Source: Enterococcus pingfangensis
GTDB taxonomy: Bacteria > Bacillota > Bacilli > Lactobacillales > Enterococcaceae
Assembly (NCBI RefSeq): GCF_005405205.1
Contig: NZ_BJDP01000007.1
Coordinates: 1-64,000 of the forward strand
Length of the DNA stretch: 64,000 nt
Direction: 5' to 3'
The translations under genes were made by a program, and so were the position numbers. Positions 55,600 to 64,000 of this stretch are shown piece after piece. The notes under the pieces are model-generated. The model had not been told where the DNA came from. It saw only the letters and a list, made by a program, of their open reading frames with translations, and searched no databases. Position 1 is the stretch's first letter; each line of letters opens with the position of its first letter.

Positions 55600-56340
55600 T
55601 TATTGTTCTTCTTGTTTGATCTCAGCTAGAAATTTCATCATTTCTGGTGTCAATTCTAATTTTTCTAACATGTCTGGGCGACGCAAATAAGTCCGGCGCA
55701 GTGATTCTTTTAATTGCCATTCTTCAATCAAACGATGGTTGCCATTCATCAGGACTTCTGGTACACCCATCCCCTCAAATTCTGCGGGGCGGGTGTATTG
55801 CGGATGTTCTAATAGACCCGTCGAATGAGAATCTGTTTTGGCGGACGTTTGGTTGCCTAAAACGTCTGGCAATAACCGCACCGTTGCATCAATCATTACC
55901 ATCGCGCCAAGTTCGCCGCCGGTCAAAACATAGTCTCCTAAAGAAACTTCATCGGTTACTAGTGAACGAATTCGTTCGTCATAGCCTTCGTAATGGCCGC
56001 AAATAAAGATCAATTGTTCTTCTTGCGAAAATTCCTCTGCCATTTTTTGATCGAAAGGTTTCCCAGCCGGATCGAGTAAAATCACGCGCTTTTTTTGATT
56101 GGCCGTTTCAGCTTCAATCACTTGCAGATTATCATGGATTGGTTGAACTTTTAACAACATTCCAGCGCCACCGCCATAAGGGTAATCATCGACTTGTTTA
56201 TGTTTGTTATCAGAATATTGCCGGAAATCATGAACGTTGATTTCTAATAATTCTTTTTCTACTGCTTTTCCGATGATCGATTCTCCTAATGGGCCTTCGA
56301 TCATTTTAGGAAAAAGCGTCAAGACATCAATCCGCATCAT
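55600..56340 (-). CDS. trmD: tRNA (guanine37-N1)-methyltransferase
   Basis: 246 residues of the SPOUT methyltransferase Trm[53 protein letters not shown] and the knot [20 protein letters not shown]. It makes m1G37 in tRNAs, which prevents frameshifting. Overlaps rimM by 14 bases. Confidence 0.96.
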   Translation of the reverse strand: MMRIDVLTLFPKMIEGPLGESIIGKAVEKELLEINVHDFRQYSDNKHKQVDDYPYGGGAGMLLKVQPIHDNLQVIEAETANQKKRVILLDPAGKPFDQKMAEEFSQEEQLIFICGHYEGYDERIRSLVTDEVSLGDYVLTGGELGAMVMIDATVRLLPDVLGNQTSAKTDSHSTGLLEHPQYTRPAEFEGMGVPEVLMNGNHRLIEEWQLKESLRRTYLRRPDMLEKLELTPEMMKFLAEIKQEEQ

Positions 56341-56851
56341 CTAACAATCCTTCCGGAATTTCAACGCGAACTGTGCCTGCGGTCAAATCGACAGCTTTGA
56401 CTACAGATTCAATATATGGCAATAAAGCATCTTTTTGTCCTTTGCGTTTTACAACCCAGACATCATTGGCTCCAGGCGATAAAATTTCGGTGATTTTGCC
56501 GATTTCCTTATCTTCTTCGTCAATTACTGTCAGACCAATGATCTCATGATAATAATACTCATGTTCGTCTAATTCACCCAATTGTTTTTCTGAAATCTTC
56601 AAGACGCCGTCGCGAAAGGCTTCAACATCATTGATATTGGGATAGCCTTCAAAACTGAGCAAATCAAAATTTTTGTGTCTGCGATAACTTGCGATCGTCA
56701 AAGGAAGAACTTCTTGTTTGTCACGGAATAAAAGCAGCTGTTCTCCAACTTGGTAACGTTCTTCCGTAAAATCAGTAGTAGAAATCACTCGAACTTCACC
56801 GCGTATTCCATGCGTATTAACGATTTTTCCGACTTTATAGTAATTAGTCAC
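56327..56851 (-). CDS. rimM: Ribosome maturation factor RimM
   Basis: 174 residues, two-domain RimM: N-terminal [17 protein letters not shown] and C-terminal PRC-barrel with [21 protein letters not shown] and [11 protein letters not shown]. It helps 30S head assembly by binding S19. Coupled to trmD as in most bacteria. Confidence 0.95.
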   Translation of the reverse strand: MTNYYKVGKIVNTHGIRGEVRVISTTDFTEERYQVGEQLLLFRDKQEVLPLTIASYRRHKNFDLLSFEGYPNINDVEAFRDGVLKISEKQLGELDEHEYYYHEIIGLTVIDEEDKEIGKITEILSPGANDVWVVKRKGQKDALLPYIESVVKAVDLTAGTVRVEIPEGLLDDAD

Positions 56852-56874
56852 TTATTTTCCTCTTTCTGCTTAGG

Positions 56875-57711
56875 CTAGTTTGCCATTGAGACAGCCATTT
56901 TTAAACTGCTCATCGAATCAGCATTCATAATTGTATACATGGTTTGATTGTCTTGCCAAACCACCCTGTTTGATTGATAATCACCTGTAGCTACTCGTAA
57001 AGAAATTTGTCCAGCATCATGCGGGACTGGCAGAAAAGCTTGCTCCAAATATTCAACGGTTTGCTTGGCTAACGGAACGGGATTCTCCTGCTCAAGATTA
57101 TTGGCTTGCACAGCTAGGCTCCAATTGCCTTCTTGCCACATCAAAAAACTAGATCCCGCACCAGCGCTCTGATAGCCCGTGATATTATATCCGAGATCGA
57201 CTTGTTGGCCATTTGGATCATAGGTTTGTCCAACTTCATTTTGTGCCGCTGCGCTTGAGTTAAAAATTTTGCGCTGAAATTGAGCGACTGGTGTTTGACC
57301 ATTTAATGACGGATCATTTAACGGTACGGCTTCTCCCGCTTCATAATAATTGATGGTCAGTGTTTGCTGCGCTTCAGAAACAGTGATACCAATTGGGTTT
57401 CCGCTGCTGATTGTTGTTGGATCAGGAAACTTGTCATTCGGATAGTTGGCTTGCAATTCTTCCATCGCCGATAATGCATGATTTTCATGCGATGAATTGG
57501 TTTTTGTTGAACTATTTTGTGTGTTAGTGTTAGCTATAGTGGATGAATCTGTGCTGGAACTTGAATTTTCCGTTGAACTCGATGTACTTGTCTTCGAACT
57601 TATCTTTGTCGCAACAGTCGATTCTGCGGTGCTATCTTGTGAATTGCTATTTCCTGAGTTACAGGCAGCGAATACAAATACCGCGCTAAACAACAACAAA
57701 TATTTTTTCAT
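56875..57711 (-). CDS. Hypothetical Ser/Thr-rich lipoprotein
   Basis: 278 residues. Signal peptide with lipobox VFAAC (Cys about 17), then about 75 residues of almost pure Ser/Thr/Asn linker, then a globular domain from about 85 (MEELQANYPNDKFPDPTTI, GYNITGYQSAGAGSSFLMWQEGNWSLAV). It is attached to the outer face of the membrane. The function is not known. It is inserted between khpA and rimM, a position where many enterococcal and related genomes have no gene. Confidence 0.75.
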   Translation of the reverse strand: MKKYLLLFSAVFVFAACNSGNSNSQDSTAESTVATKISSKTSTSSSTENSSSSTDSSTIANTNTQNSSTKTNSSHENHALSAMEELQANYPNDKFPDPTTISSGNPIGITVSEAQQTLTINYYEAGEAVPLNDPSLNGQTPVAQFQRKIFNSSAAAQNEVGQTYDPNGQQVDLGYNITGYQSAGAGSSFLMWQEGNWSLAVQANNLEQENPVPLAKQTVEYLEQAFLPVPHDAGQISLRVATGDYQSNRVVWQDNQTMYTIMNADSMSSLKMAVSMAN

Positions 57712-57754
57712 GATGGAACACCTCCATCTATAGTCTAACGTATTTTTGACGAAA

Positions 57755-57784
57755 AAACACTCGAATCAAATCGACTCGAGTGTT
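57755..57784 (-). terminator. Terminator of rpsP-khpA
   Basis: AACACTCGA pairs with TCGAGTGTT; T-run on the minus strand. It separates the rpsP-khpA transcript from the lipoprotein-rimM-trmD one. Confidence 0.8.
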
Positions 57785-57790
57785 CTCACT

Positions 57791-58036
57791 TTATTTACCA
57801 TCCACGATGTTGAGACGAACTTTTTTCGGTCCATCAGTCCGAACACTATACACGATCGTACGGATCGCTTTTGCTACTCGGCCTTGTTTTCCGATGATTC
57901 TGCCGATGTCTTCAGGTGCAACAGTTAAGTTGTACTCCAAAAAATCATTAGATTCTTCAATCTCTAACTTCACTTCTGCAGGGTTTGTCACCAAAGGATG
58001 AACAATCGTCAACACAAGGTTCGTTAAATCTTGCAT
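57791..58036 (-). CDS. khpA: KH-domain RNA-binding protein KhpA
   Basis: 81 residues, a single type II KH domain with the GxxG loop in EDIGRIIGKQGRVAKAIRT. It binds RNA with KhpB and affects cell elongation and division in relatives. Twelve bases after rpsP, as in other Firmicutes. Confidence 0.93.
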   Translation of the reverse strand: MQDLTNLVLTIVHPLVTNPAEVKLEIEESNDFLEYNLTVAPEDIGRIIGKQGRVAKAIRTIVYSVRTDGPKKVRLNIVDGK

Positions 58037-58047
58037 AACTGATCACC

Positions 58048-58323
58048 TTATTTCTTAGCGAATTTAGCGTCGTGGTGTTTTTGCATGATGCCTTCTTTAG
58101 AAAGAATGTTACGAACTGTATCAGAAGGTTGTGCACCTTTTTGTAACCAGTCTAAAACATTTTCTTCTTTTAATACGACTTCTGCAGGGTTTTTCAAAGG
58201 ATTGTAAGTACCCACAGTTTCGATAAAACGTCCATCACGAGGAGAACGAGAATCAGCAACAACGATACGGTAGAAAGGTCTCTTTTTAGAACCCATACGT
58301 TTCAAGCGAATTTTAACTGCCAT
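58048..58323 (-). CDS. rpsP: 30S ribosomal protein S16
   Basis: 91 residues, typical S16: [35 protein letters not shown] and [14 protein letters not shown]. First gene of rpsP-khpA; GGAGGTG precedes the start. Confidence 0.97.
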   Translation of the reverse strand: MAVKIRLKRMGSKKRPFYRIVVADSRSPRDGRFIETVGTYNPLKNPAEVVLKEENVLDWLQKGAQPSDTVRNILSKEGIMQKHHDAKFAKK

Positions 58324-58507
58324 TGTATAACTACACCTCCATATAATTAATCACAAGATGTAGTTTAACACGCTTTGATTTAGCTGTAAAGAGTTTTTTC
58401 TTTACAGTACTATTTTTCTTTTAAAGCGTATCCTTTGCACCGCTTACTCATTTTCCGTAAGATGTAACTATAGGTTAACAAAAGTAATAGGAAGCGGAGG
58501 AATTATA

Positions 58508-59062
58508 ATGACAAAAAAAATCGGTATCTTAGTCGGCAGTCTTCGTAAAGATTCTTACAACAAAATCGTGGCTAAACAATTGGCAGAGCTGTTACCTGAA
58601 GGTTTTGAAGCTAAATTCATCAAATTTGATGATCTTCCCTTTTATAATGAGGATCTTGAAGTAGAAGGTTCTATCCCTGAAGCTTGGGCACGTTTTCGTA
58701 AAGATGTCAGTGAAGTCGATGGTCTCTTCTTCGTATCGCCGGAATACAATCGTTCGGTTCCAGCCGCATTGAAAAATGCCTTAGATGTCGGTTCTCGTCC
58801 AATGGGCAGCAGTGTTTGGGGCGGCAAACCTGGTTTAGTTGTAACTGTATCTCCCGGCGGACCTGGCGGATTTGGCGCTAATCACGCTTTACGTCAGTCA
58901 CTAGTATTCTTAGACGTTCCAACCTTACAACAGCCCGAAGCATATATCGGTGGGATCATGAACTTAGTGGATAACGATGGCCACATCGCCGATGGCACAG
59001 TGAAATTTTTCAAAACAATCACAGATAAATACATTGAATTCTTCAATAAATTAACTAAATAA
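58508..59062 (+). CDS. NADPH-dependent FMN reductase-like flavoprotein
   Basis: 184 residues of the flavodoxin-like FMN_red family: FMN phosphate loop GSLRKDSYN, FVSPEYNRSVPAALKNALD and a GGPGGFGANHALR segment. Enzymes of this group reduce quinones, azo dyes or chromate with NAD(P)H. Monocistronic; start behind GGAGGA, terminator right after. Confidence 0.88.
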   Translation: MTKKIGILVGSLRKDSYNKIVAKQLAELLPEGFEAKFIKFDDLPFYNEDLEVEGSIPEAWARFRKDVSEVDGLFFVSPEYNRSVPAALKNALDVGSRPMGSSVWGGKPGLVVTVSPGGPGGFGANHALRQSLVFLDVPTLQQPEAYIGGIMNLVDNDGHIADGTVKFFKTITDKYIEFFNKLTK

Positions 59063-59068
59063 TCAATT

Positions 59069-59102
59069 AAAAAATACTTGTCCGCGGGCAAGTATTTTTT
59101 TC
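59069..59102. terminator. Terminator after the flavoprotein gene
   Basis: AAAATACTTG pairs with CAAGTATTTT; A-run and T-run on the two sides, so it may act on both strands. Confidence 0.82.
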
Positions 59103-59199
59103 TGGTTCACTTTACAGCCAAGTAATTCAAAATCAACAGGTTCTTCTAAGGCTGAGCTTAACGTCTAGAACTATAGCCACTTTTGTCATTTACGTAGTT

Positions 59200-59592
59200 C
59201 TACTTCAACTCGCCATTTAAAAATTGCGCATTTCCTGAGAAAAAACTCCAATCTGCATCTGAATTCGTAACCAGATTGATCATGATATCTTCGACTCTAA
59301 TACCGATACTTTCGTGCAGCCGAGTCACTAGCTTTTTATAAAACAATTTCTTTTGTTCTTCTGTTCTGTATCTAGTAGTTAAAGAAAAAACAATTATTTC
59401 ATCTGTTCGTTCGATCCCTAAACCAGTGTCTTGGATCTGCATCTCATAAGGTTCATGTTGGGTCACTATCTGATACCGATCGCCTTTTGGCGCTTCGAAT
59501 GCTTCTAACATAACTTCATAGGAAATATCCAAAATTTCTTTAATTTCTTCATTACTTCTTCCTTTGATCATGTCAATTTTCACCAATGGCAT
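59200..59592 (-). CDS. Tautomerase-family protein
   Basis: 130 residues with Pro as residue 2 (MPLVKIDMIKGRS), the catalytic base of the tautomerase superfamily after removal of Met. The length and HEPYEMQIQDTGLGIERTDEIIVFSLTTRYRTEEQK segment fit the two-repeat Tautomerase_2/malonate-semialdehyde-decarboxylase-like group. The substrate is unknown. It follows murI by 15 bases. Confidence 0.82.
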   Translation of the reverse strand: MPLVKIDMIKGRSNEEIKEILDISYEVMLEAFEAPKGDRYQIVTQHEPYEMQIQDTGLGIERTDEIIVFSLTTRYRTEEQKKLFYKKLVTRLHESIGIRVEDIMINLVTNSDADWSFFSGNAQFLNGELK

Positions 59593-59607
59593 TTTGCTTC
59601 ATCCTTT

Positions 59608-60372
59608 CTAAGTTAAAGAATCAAATAATTGTTGATAATAAGGCAATTCTTCTTGTTTGCTGCCTGAGAATATCACTTTTCCTTGTACGTTTGCCGGAGT
59701 TAATTGATTTTTCTTTTGTAATAAATTTTTCAAGTGGTTAGCTACGCCTTCATAACCATTATGAAATTGAAGTTTTCCAGAGAAATAATTTCTGATGTCA
59801 TTTTCTAAAAATGGATAGTGTGTACAACCTAGAACAATACTTTCTATTTTTTTCGTTTGATACTCACTCAAAAATTTATCCAGTAGCTCAGCTAGTAATC
59901 GTTGATCTGTCATACCAGATTCGACGTACTCCGCTAAGCCGGGACAAGCGACAGAATAAATATTATGTGTATGTCCATAGTTACTGACCATTTTCTGATA
60001 TTTAGGCAATGTCATTGTCAGCTTCGTTCCCATAACCAAAATATTGTGTTCCTCATTATCAATTGCTTCTTTTAATGCAGGCTCGATTCCAATAATCGGC
60101 AGCTGCGGACATTCTGTTACTAATCTTTCTTTTGCCGCACTTGTCGCGGTGTTGCAAGCTATGACAACTGCTTTCACGTTTTTAGTAATAAAATATTCGA
60201 TGATAGCTTTGGATAACTTATAAACTTCAACTGGAGTTTTATCGCCATAAGGCGCGTGAAGCGAATCTCCGTAAAAGATAAATCGTTCATTTGGTAATAA
60301 TTGACTTAATTTCTTTAGTGTACTGATTCCGCCAACACCTGAATCGAATACACCGATTGCTTGACTATTCAT
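59608..60372 (-). CDS. murI: Glutamate racemase
   Basis: 254 residues. The two catalytic cysteines are in VIACNTATSAA and VLGCTHYPFL; start MNSQAIGVFDSGVGGISTLKKL is typical. It makes D-glutamate for peptidoglycan. It is placed between a hydrolase and a tautomerase gene here rather than with cell-wall genes. Confidence 0.93.
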   Translation of the reverse strand: MNSQAIGVFDSGVGGISTLKKLSQLLPNERFIFYGDSLHAPYGDKTPVEVYKLSKAIIEYFITKNVKAVVIACNTATSAAKERLVTECPQLPIIGIEPALKEAIDNEEHNILVMGTKLTMTLPKYQKMVSNYGHTHNIYSVACPGLAEYVESGMTDQRLLAELLDKFLSEYQTKKIESIVLGCTHYPFLENDIRNYFSGKLQFHNGYEGVANHLKNLLQKKNQLTPANVQGKVIFSGSKQEELPYYQQLFDSLT

Positions 60373-60397
60373 AATTTTTTCCTTCTTTATTTAAATT

Positions 60398-61243
60398 CTA
60401 AAAAAATTCTTTGATCAGTTCAGCTATGACCGCCGCATGTGTCTCCAATGCAAAATGCCCTGTATCTAGGAGGGCAACTTCTGTATTAGGATTATCCTTT
60501 TTAAATGCTTCCGCTCCTAATGGGACAAACGATGGATCATTCTTTCCCCATACAGCTAATAGTTTTGGTGCCTGTTCTCGGACATATTTTTGAAATTCAG
60601 GATACGCCTTAATATTATTTTGATAATCGAAAATCAAATCTAATTGGCGCTCTGCATACTCTTCAGTTGCAGTATAGGCAATATCTAAAGTATAACCGTC
60701 AGGAGAGACTGTATTTTTTCTTGTACCAAAAGTATATTGTCCAATGATCGTTTCCGCTGAAAAAGCGGTTCGATAACTATCTCTTTTTTCACGAGTTGGA
60801 TTTTCCCAAAAGTCTTTTCTTGATGCCCACTTCTCTCCAAGACCTTCTTGATAGATGTTTCCATTCTGGCTGACGATTCCTAAAATCTTTTCAGGATGTT
60901 CACTAGCGATTCTAAATCCAATCGGTGCTCCGTAATCAAATACATACAGATAAAATTGATTGATCGCTAATTTCTCAATAAATTGTTCGATGATTTCTGT
61001 TAGATGCTTAAATGTGTAACTAAAATCATTTCTATTTGGAGCTTCAGATTGACCAAAGCCCGGGTAGTCGGGCGCAATCAAGTGAAAATCATCACTCAAT
61101 TTCGGAATCAGATCACGAAACATATGACTTGCTGAAGGAAAACCGTGAAGCAATAACATTGTAGGTTTGTCTTTTCTCCCAGCTTCTCGATAAAAAATAT
61201 CTAAATTTTCAACTCTGATAGTATTATAACTGATCATCTTCAT
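60398..61243 (-). CDS. Alpha/beta hydrolase, epoxide-hydrolase/haloalkane-dehalogenase type
   Basis: 281 residues. Oxyanion region LLLHGFPSASHMFRDLIP, then APDYPGFGQSEAP. The nucleophile elbow reads YVFDYGAPIGFRIA, with Asp rather than Ser, which marks the epoxide hydrolase/dehalogenase branch; the acid and His follow in LAVWGKNDPSF and LLDTGHFALETHA. The substrate is unknown. The start overlaps the end of a MarR gene by 20 bases, so the MarR protein should control it. Confidence 0.85.
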   Translation of the reverse strand: MKMISYNTIRVENLDIFYREAGRKDKPTMLLLHGFPSASHMFRDLIPKLSDDFHLIAPDYPGFGQSEAPNRNDFSYTFKHLTEIIEQFIEKLAINQFYLYVFDYGAPIGFRIASEHPEKILGIVSQNGNIYQEGLGEKWASRKDFWENPTREKRDSYRTAFSAETIIGQYTFGTRKNTVSPDGYTLDIAYTATEEYAERQLDLIFDYQNNIKAYPEFQKYVREQAPKLLAVWGKNDPSFVPLGAEAFKKDNPNTEVALLDTGHFALETHAAVIAELIKEFF

Positions 61244-61661
61244 ACTTCCCTTCTAATTTTTGATAATTTATCGTCAACAGATCGGTCATTTCTTTCTTAG
61301 TTTCTCCAAGCAGATCGTCCGTTGTTTTTTTCAATTCATCTAAACACTGATTCGCTGAAATTAAAAATTGCTTTCCTTTATCACTGACCAAAACCATTGA
61401 TTTTCTTCCATGGTAATTAAAATAAACTAGTTGTTCTTTTTCTAATTTATTAACTAGTCTCGAAACAGTTGTGCGTTCGTATCCCAAACCAGCCGCTACG
61501 TCAGTAATTGAGACCTCTCCATAATCTTCCAAATAGAACATTATATACGAGTAAGCTGGAGCCATCCCTGTCGGTTTAAAAATATCAATTGTTAGCTTAT
61601 CGACTGCTCTCATATAACGTGCCGCGGTAAAATACGCACATCTTTCATAAAATTGATGCAT
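61224..61661 (-). CDS. MarR-family regulator of the hydrolase operon
   Basis: 145 residues from ATG 61661, behind GGGAGGC; the longer frame upstream crosses the operator. Winged helix: GEVSITDVAAGLGYERTTVSRLVNKLEKEQLVYFNYHGRKSMVLVSDKG. First gene of an operon with the alpha/beta hydrolase and perhaps murI. A perfect palindrome sits directly upstream of its ribosome binding site. Confidence 0.85.
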   Translation of the reverse strand: MHQFYERCAYFTAARYMRAVDKLTIDIFKPTGMAPAYSYIMFYLEDYGEVSITDVAAGLGYERTTVSRLVNKLEKEQLVYFNYHGRKSMVLVSDKGKQFLISANQCLDELKKTTDDLLGETKKEMTDLLTINYQKLEGKYEDDQL

Positions 61662-61676
61662 ATAAGCCTCCCTAAA

Positions 61677-61698
61677 ATATAGTGTACATACACTATAT
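61677..61698. promoter_or_regulatory. Operator upstream of the marR-type/hydrolase operon
   Basis: ATATAGTGTA and TACACTATAT are exact inverted copies with a 2-base spacer, 15 bases before the start codon, where it can cover the -10 region or block early elongation. Confidence 0.75.
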
Positions 61699-61740
61699 AC
61701 CGAAAACAAATAATTACTGGATAATAAAATTTTATGTCCT

Positions 61741-61890
61741 CAAAAAGGGCTGACAAAAATTTGTCAGCCCCGTTTTTCCAAATAAACAGTATTCTAGCAG
61801 CTTCAGAAATAAGCCGAGATTTCAGAAAAATTGGAAAAGCAATTCCCAAAAATTCCGGCCTATTTTTTTTAAACTGCTTACTTTTATCAC
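61741..61890 (+). repeat. Dispersed intergenic repeat, copy 4, with terminator-like hairpin
   Basis: Hairpin GGGCTGACA/TGTCAGCCC with a T-run (61745-61778), then AATAAACAGTATTC, AGCAGCTTCAG and a later GGAAAAGCAATT stretch; same plan as copies at 36.3 and 55.4 kb. The hairpin also serves as a terminator for the gene at 61902 on the minus strand. Confidence 0.45.
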
Positions 61891-61901
61891 AAACTCTTTT
61901 T

Positions 61902-62414
61902 TTATTTTTTCAAATGCAGCTGAGCGAATTGACCAATCTGCTCAGTTTCAAGTAATTGAAATTTTTGTTGATTGGATTGCGGCAAGAATAGCGGGACACC
62001 TTCTCCTAATAAAATCGGAACGATCTGAATCCACCATTCATCGATCAGTCCTGCTTCAATCACAGGTCGCAATAATGATCCGCCTCCAACGACCCAAATC
62101 GTTTTATCTGCAGGCAGTTTCTTTATGAATTCGACAGGATCTTCATTGATCACTTGCATATTGTCATCGACTTTGATTGCGGAATGACTAAAGACAAAAT
62201 TTTCTTTTCCAGGATTGATGACTTCTAACTGTGCATCTCGTTTAACGACTTCGTAGCTTCGCCGTCCCATCATTGTGTAATCGATCGATTGATAAAACAA
62301 ATCAAAGGGAAACTGATCTCCGCCTTCTTGCTGATACAACCATTCTAAACGGTCCTCTTTATCTGCCAAATAGCCATCTAAACTCATTGCACCATAAAAA
62401 ACTGCTCTTGCCAT
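61902..62414 (-). CDS. Dihydrofolate-reductase-like (RibD_C) family protein
   Basis: 170 residues from ATG 62414 (GAGGTG site). RibD_C fold: AVFYGAMSLDGYLADKEDRLEWLY, MMGRRSYEVV, then IWVVGGGSLLRPVIEAGLIDEWWIQIVPILLGEGVPLF. Members of this YwjB/YyaP-like group are NADPH reductases of unknown substrate. It is a different subfamily from the RibD_C half of the OraE chimera. Monocistronic. Confidence 0.85.
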   Translation of the reverse strand: MARAVFYGAMSLDGYLADKEDRLEWLYQQEGGDQFPFDLFYQSIDYTMMGRRSYEVVKRDAQLEVINPGKENFVFSHSAIKVDDNMQVINEDPVEFIKKLPADKTIWVVGGGSLLRPVIEAGLIDEWWIQIVPILLGEGVPLFLPQSNQQKFQLLETEQIGQFAQLHLKK

Positions 62415-62527
62415 TGGACACACCTCTTTCTTTTCCAACAGTTTATCAAGTTAATCCGCTAACACCAATTTTTTTGCCTTATCTTTTGATAATTTTACTG
62501 CTGAAAAATAAAGATAACTAACGGCCG

Positions 62528-63094
62528 CTATTTCTTAGTCAATTCTGCGTAACGAAAACAATCTTGCTCATGATCATTGACGATTCCAACGGCCTGTAAA
62601 AAGGCATAGATCGTCGTGCTACCGACAAATTTAAATCCGCGTTTTTTGAGATCTTTAGCAATCTGATCGGATAATGCTGTTTTGGTAGGTACATCTTTCG
62701 CCGTACTGATTTTATTATCTATTACTTGGTGATCGGTGAAGCCCCACAAATAATCAGCGAAACTTAGCCCGGCTGTCTGCATTTCAATAATCTTTTGTGC
62801 ATTGTTGATCGCTGCTTCAATTTTTCGGCGGTTACGAATGATTCCTGCGTCTTGCATCAAGGCTTCAACCTTTGCAGTATCAAACTGTGCAACTTTTTCA
62901 ATATCAAATTGTTCATACGCCAAATCAAAATTAGTCATTTTATTCAGAATCGTCTGCCAGCTTAATCCGGCTTGATTCATGTCTAAGACTAACTTCCGAA
63001 AAAGTCGCTGATCATCGTATTCCGGCACGCCCCAAACAGTATCATGATAGTATTGCATCTTTTCGTTGCTTCCAGCCCATTGACAACGTTCCAT
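62528..63094 (-). CDS. tag: DNA-3-methyladenine glycosylase I
   Basis: 188 residues from ATG 63094 (AAAGGAGGA site). Starts MERCQWAGSNEKMQYYHDTVWGVPEYDD, with the Cys and His zinc ligands near the N-terminus and their partners in VNDHEQDCFRY at the end. The helix-hairpin-helix region is NQAGLSWQTILNKM. It excises 3-methyladenine from DNA. This may be the only intact alkylation repair gene in the window, as the AlkD-like gene at 4990 is broken. Confidence 0.93.
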   Translation of the reverse strand: MERCQWAGSNEKMQYYHDTVWGVPEYDDQRLFRKLVLDMNQAGLSWQTILNKMTNFDLAYEQFDIEKVAQFDTAKVEALMQDAGIIRNRRKIEAAINNAQKIIEMQTAGLSFADYLWGFTDHQVIDNKISTAKDVPTKTALSDQIAKDLKKRGFKFVGSTTIYAFLQAVGIVNDHEQDCFRYAELTKK

Positions 63095-63127
63095 CTGCAT
63101 TCCTCCTTCTTTTCTAAACATACTCAC

Positions 63128-64000
63128 TTAGTCTTGACGATAATAATATTCCTCTGCTGGGAAACTTCCGCTATTTTGCGTGATGATGATTCTCGGTCTT
63201 GTCGTATCAGATTGATCACCTTCAGGATTTGTCGCACCAATTTTATATAGAGCGATTGCGGCGCCTCCACCTCCATTAATAGGCATGATACTTACATAAG
63301 AAATTCCATCTTCAGCAGGTTCGGATCTTTGAGCGACAATTTTTTCTTGATTATCCGTTGTTCCATCTGCATTTATCGTTAGTGTTCGACCTGCTCCGTT
63401 TTTCCAAGTACCAGCTAATGTCGCAAAGTCGCCAGTAAGAATTGCTTCGACATCAAGGTCTGTTTCTGTTTGTTTAGATTGATACGCTTTCCACCATTCG
63501 TCATGGTATTCACGCAGACTTTCCTGATCATCGGAATCATAAAAGATGCGATTTTCGTCACTTGTCTTGCCGTCAGGTCCTGATACACCACTAGGAACAA
63601 GTGTCAAAACTAATTCTTTGCCTTCAATGGCGATCGCGTTTGTTCCTAAGAAAGATACTTCATAATACCCGTTAGTCTTTTTAGGTAGTTGATTTTTATT
63701 CATTTTATAATGCGCGTGACTTGAGCCTGCCCAATAGATCCAATCTTCCCCGCTTTTAGAAATACCTGGGAAAACGGTCGTCTCATTTTGATAATAATTC
63801 GTTGGAGTGTACCCATTTAAAGTAAAACCAGATTCTGCGATTGCTTTTTCAGTCGTATCATTTGAATAGCTACCTTCAAAAGATGAAAGATCCCCTTGTA
63901 AAACTGGGTCTGCTGTCACTTTAGGTTTCTGATTACTGAATATCATCTGATGATCTGGATCGCCGTCACTCATCGTTAACGTGATCTCACCCGATGCAGT
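63128..64000 (-). CDS. Secreted or lipid-anchored DUF6287-like protein, N-terminus outside window
   Basis: The frame is open to the window edge (TASGEITLTM... precedes the first ATG at 63973), so the gene begins beyond base 64000. It has two copies of a small beta-rich module, DLSSFEGSYSND and DFATLAGTWKNGAGRTLTINADG, of the kind seen in enterococcal DUF6287 lipoproteins. Function unknown. Confidence 0.7.
   Translation of the reverse strand, partial: TASGEITLTMSDGDPDHQMIFSNQKPKVTADPVLQGDLSSFEGSYSNDTTEKAIAESGFTLNGYTPTNYYQNETTVFPGISKSGEDWIYWAGSSHAHYKMNKNQLPKKTNGYYEVSFLGTNAIAIEGKELVLTLVPSGVSGPDGKTSDENRIFYDSDDQESLREYHDEWWKAYQSKQTETDLDVEAILTGDFATLAGTWKNGAGRTLTINADGTTDNQEKIVAQRSEPAEDGISYVSIMPINGGGGAAIALYKIGATNPEGDQSDTTRPRIIITQNSGSFPAEEYYYRQD

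Noticed and set aside
1-64000. tRNA genes, CRISPR arrays, intact IS elements, replication origin
   Set aside because: No cloverleaf-like sequence with CCA-stem features, no regularly spaced repeats, no transposase gene and no DnaA-box cluster were found by eye.

Overview
The window looks like chromosome from an AT-rich Firmicute, most probably an Enterococcus. The basis is the housekeeping block rpsP-khpA-rimM-trmD-rplS, strong GGAGG-type ribosome binding sites with occasional TTG/GTG starts, a Lactobacillales-type water-forming NADH oxidase, ECF transporters, a methionine T-box and an alsSD acetoin operon. The gene content (citZ/acn/icd, an acyl-CoA dehydrogenase with ETF, ornithine fermentation) is unlike E. 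faecalis and would suit a larger-genome group such as the E. avium group, but that placement is inference. I see no rRNA, tRNA, CRISPR array, intact IS element or prophage.

Layout. 1-5.2 kb is a worn region: a DUF975 membrane protein with an in-frame stop, a small frameshifted membrane protein, a VOC protein, an ABC exporter whose ATPase is frameshifted, and a 5' stub of an AlkD-like gene. 5.3-10.3 kb is an iron/phosphonate-type ABC importer operon ending in a glycosyltransferase. 10.7-12 kb is nox. 12.5-16.4 kb holds a TPR-type regulator and acyl-CoA dehydrogenase/EtfBA. 16.9-19.6 kb has two small conserved genes and a MarR/MFS efflux pair. 19.7-24 kb is an ECF transporter plus SAM hydrolase operon under a T-box with a probable methionine specifier. 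24.2-29.6 kb is citrate synthase, divergent from aconitase and isocitrate dehydrogenase. 29.7-36.3 kb has msrC, a PcsB-like M23 hydrolase, alsSD and a LacI-type regulator. 36.6-41.8 kb has TetR/ABC-2 exporter, PepSY lipoprotein and TetR/aldo-keto reductase units. 42.1-51.7 kb is the ornithine and B12 island. 52.4-54.8 kb has sstT and decayed SDR and integrase genes. 54.9-58.3 kb is the ribosomal/tRNA-modification block. 58.5-64 kb holds small metabolic genes, murI, a MarR/hydrolase pair, tag and a partial lipoprotein gene.

The most notable region is 42.1-51.7 kb. One strand carries ornithine racemase, an amino-acid permease, 2,4-diaminopentanoate dehydrogenase, OrtA, OrtB, OraS and OraE, in the order of the clostridial oxidative ornithine pathway, behind a cre-like site. 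The other strand carries a cob(I)alamin adenosyltransferase, then a cobalamin riboswitch with its own terminator, a DUF4430 (transcobalamin-like) lipoprotein and an ECF S component. The B12 genes would feed the adenosylcobalamin-dependent aminomutase OraSE. However, OraE here is a chimera: its TIM-barrel half (residues 1 to about 416) is joined in frame to a complete RibD_C/dihydrofolate-reductase-like domain (about 417-652), and the C-terminal B12-binding Rossmann domain that carries the cobalamin histidine and the PLP lysine is gone. Either the pathway is broken at this step in this strain, or the join is a natural new fusion whose function is unknown.

Many regulators here have clear inverted-repeat operators in the adjacent promoter, and a family of imperfect intergenic repeats with terminator-like hairpins recurs at about 36.3, 39.2, 55.4 and 61.7 kb.
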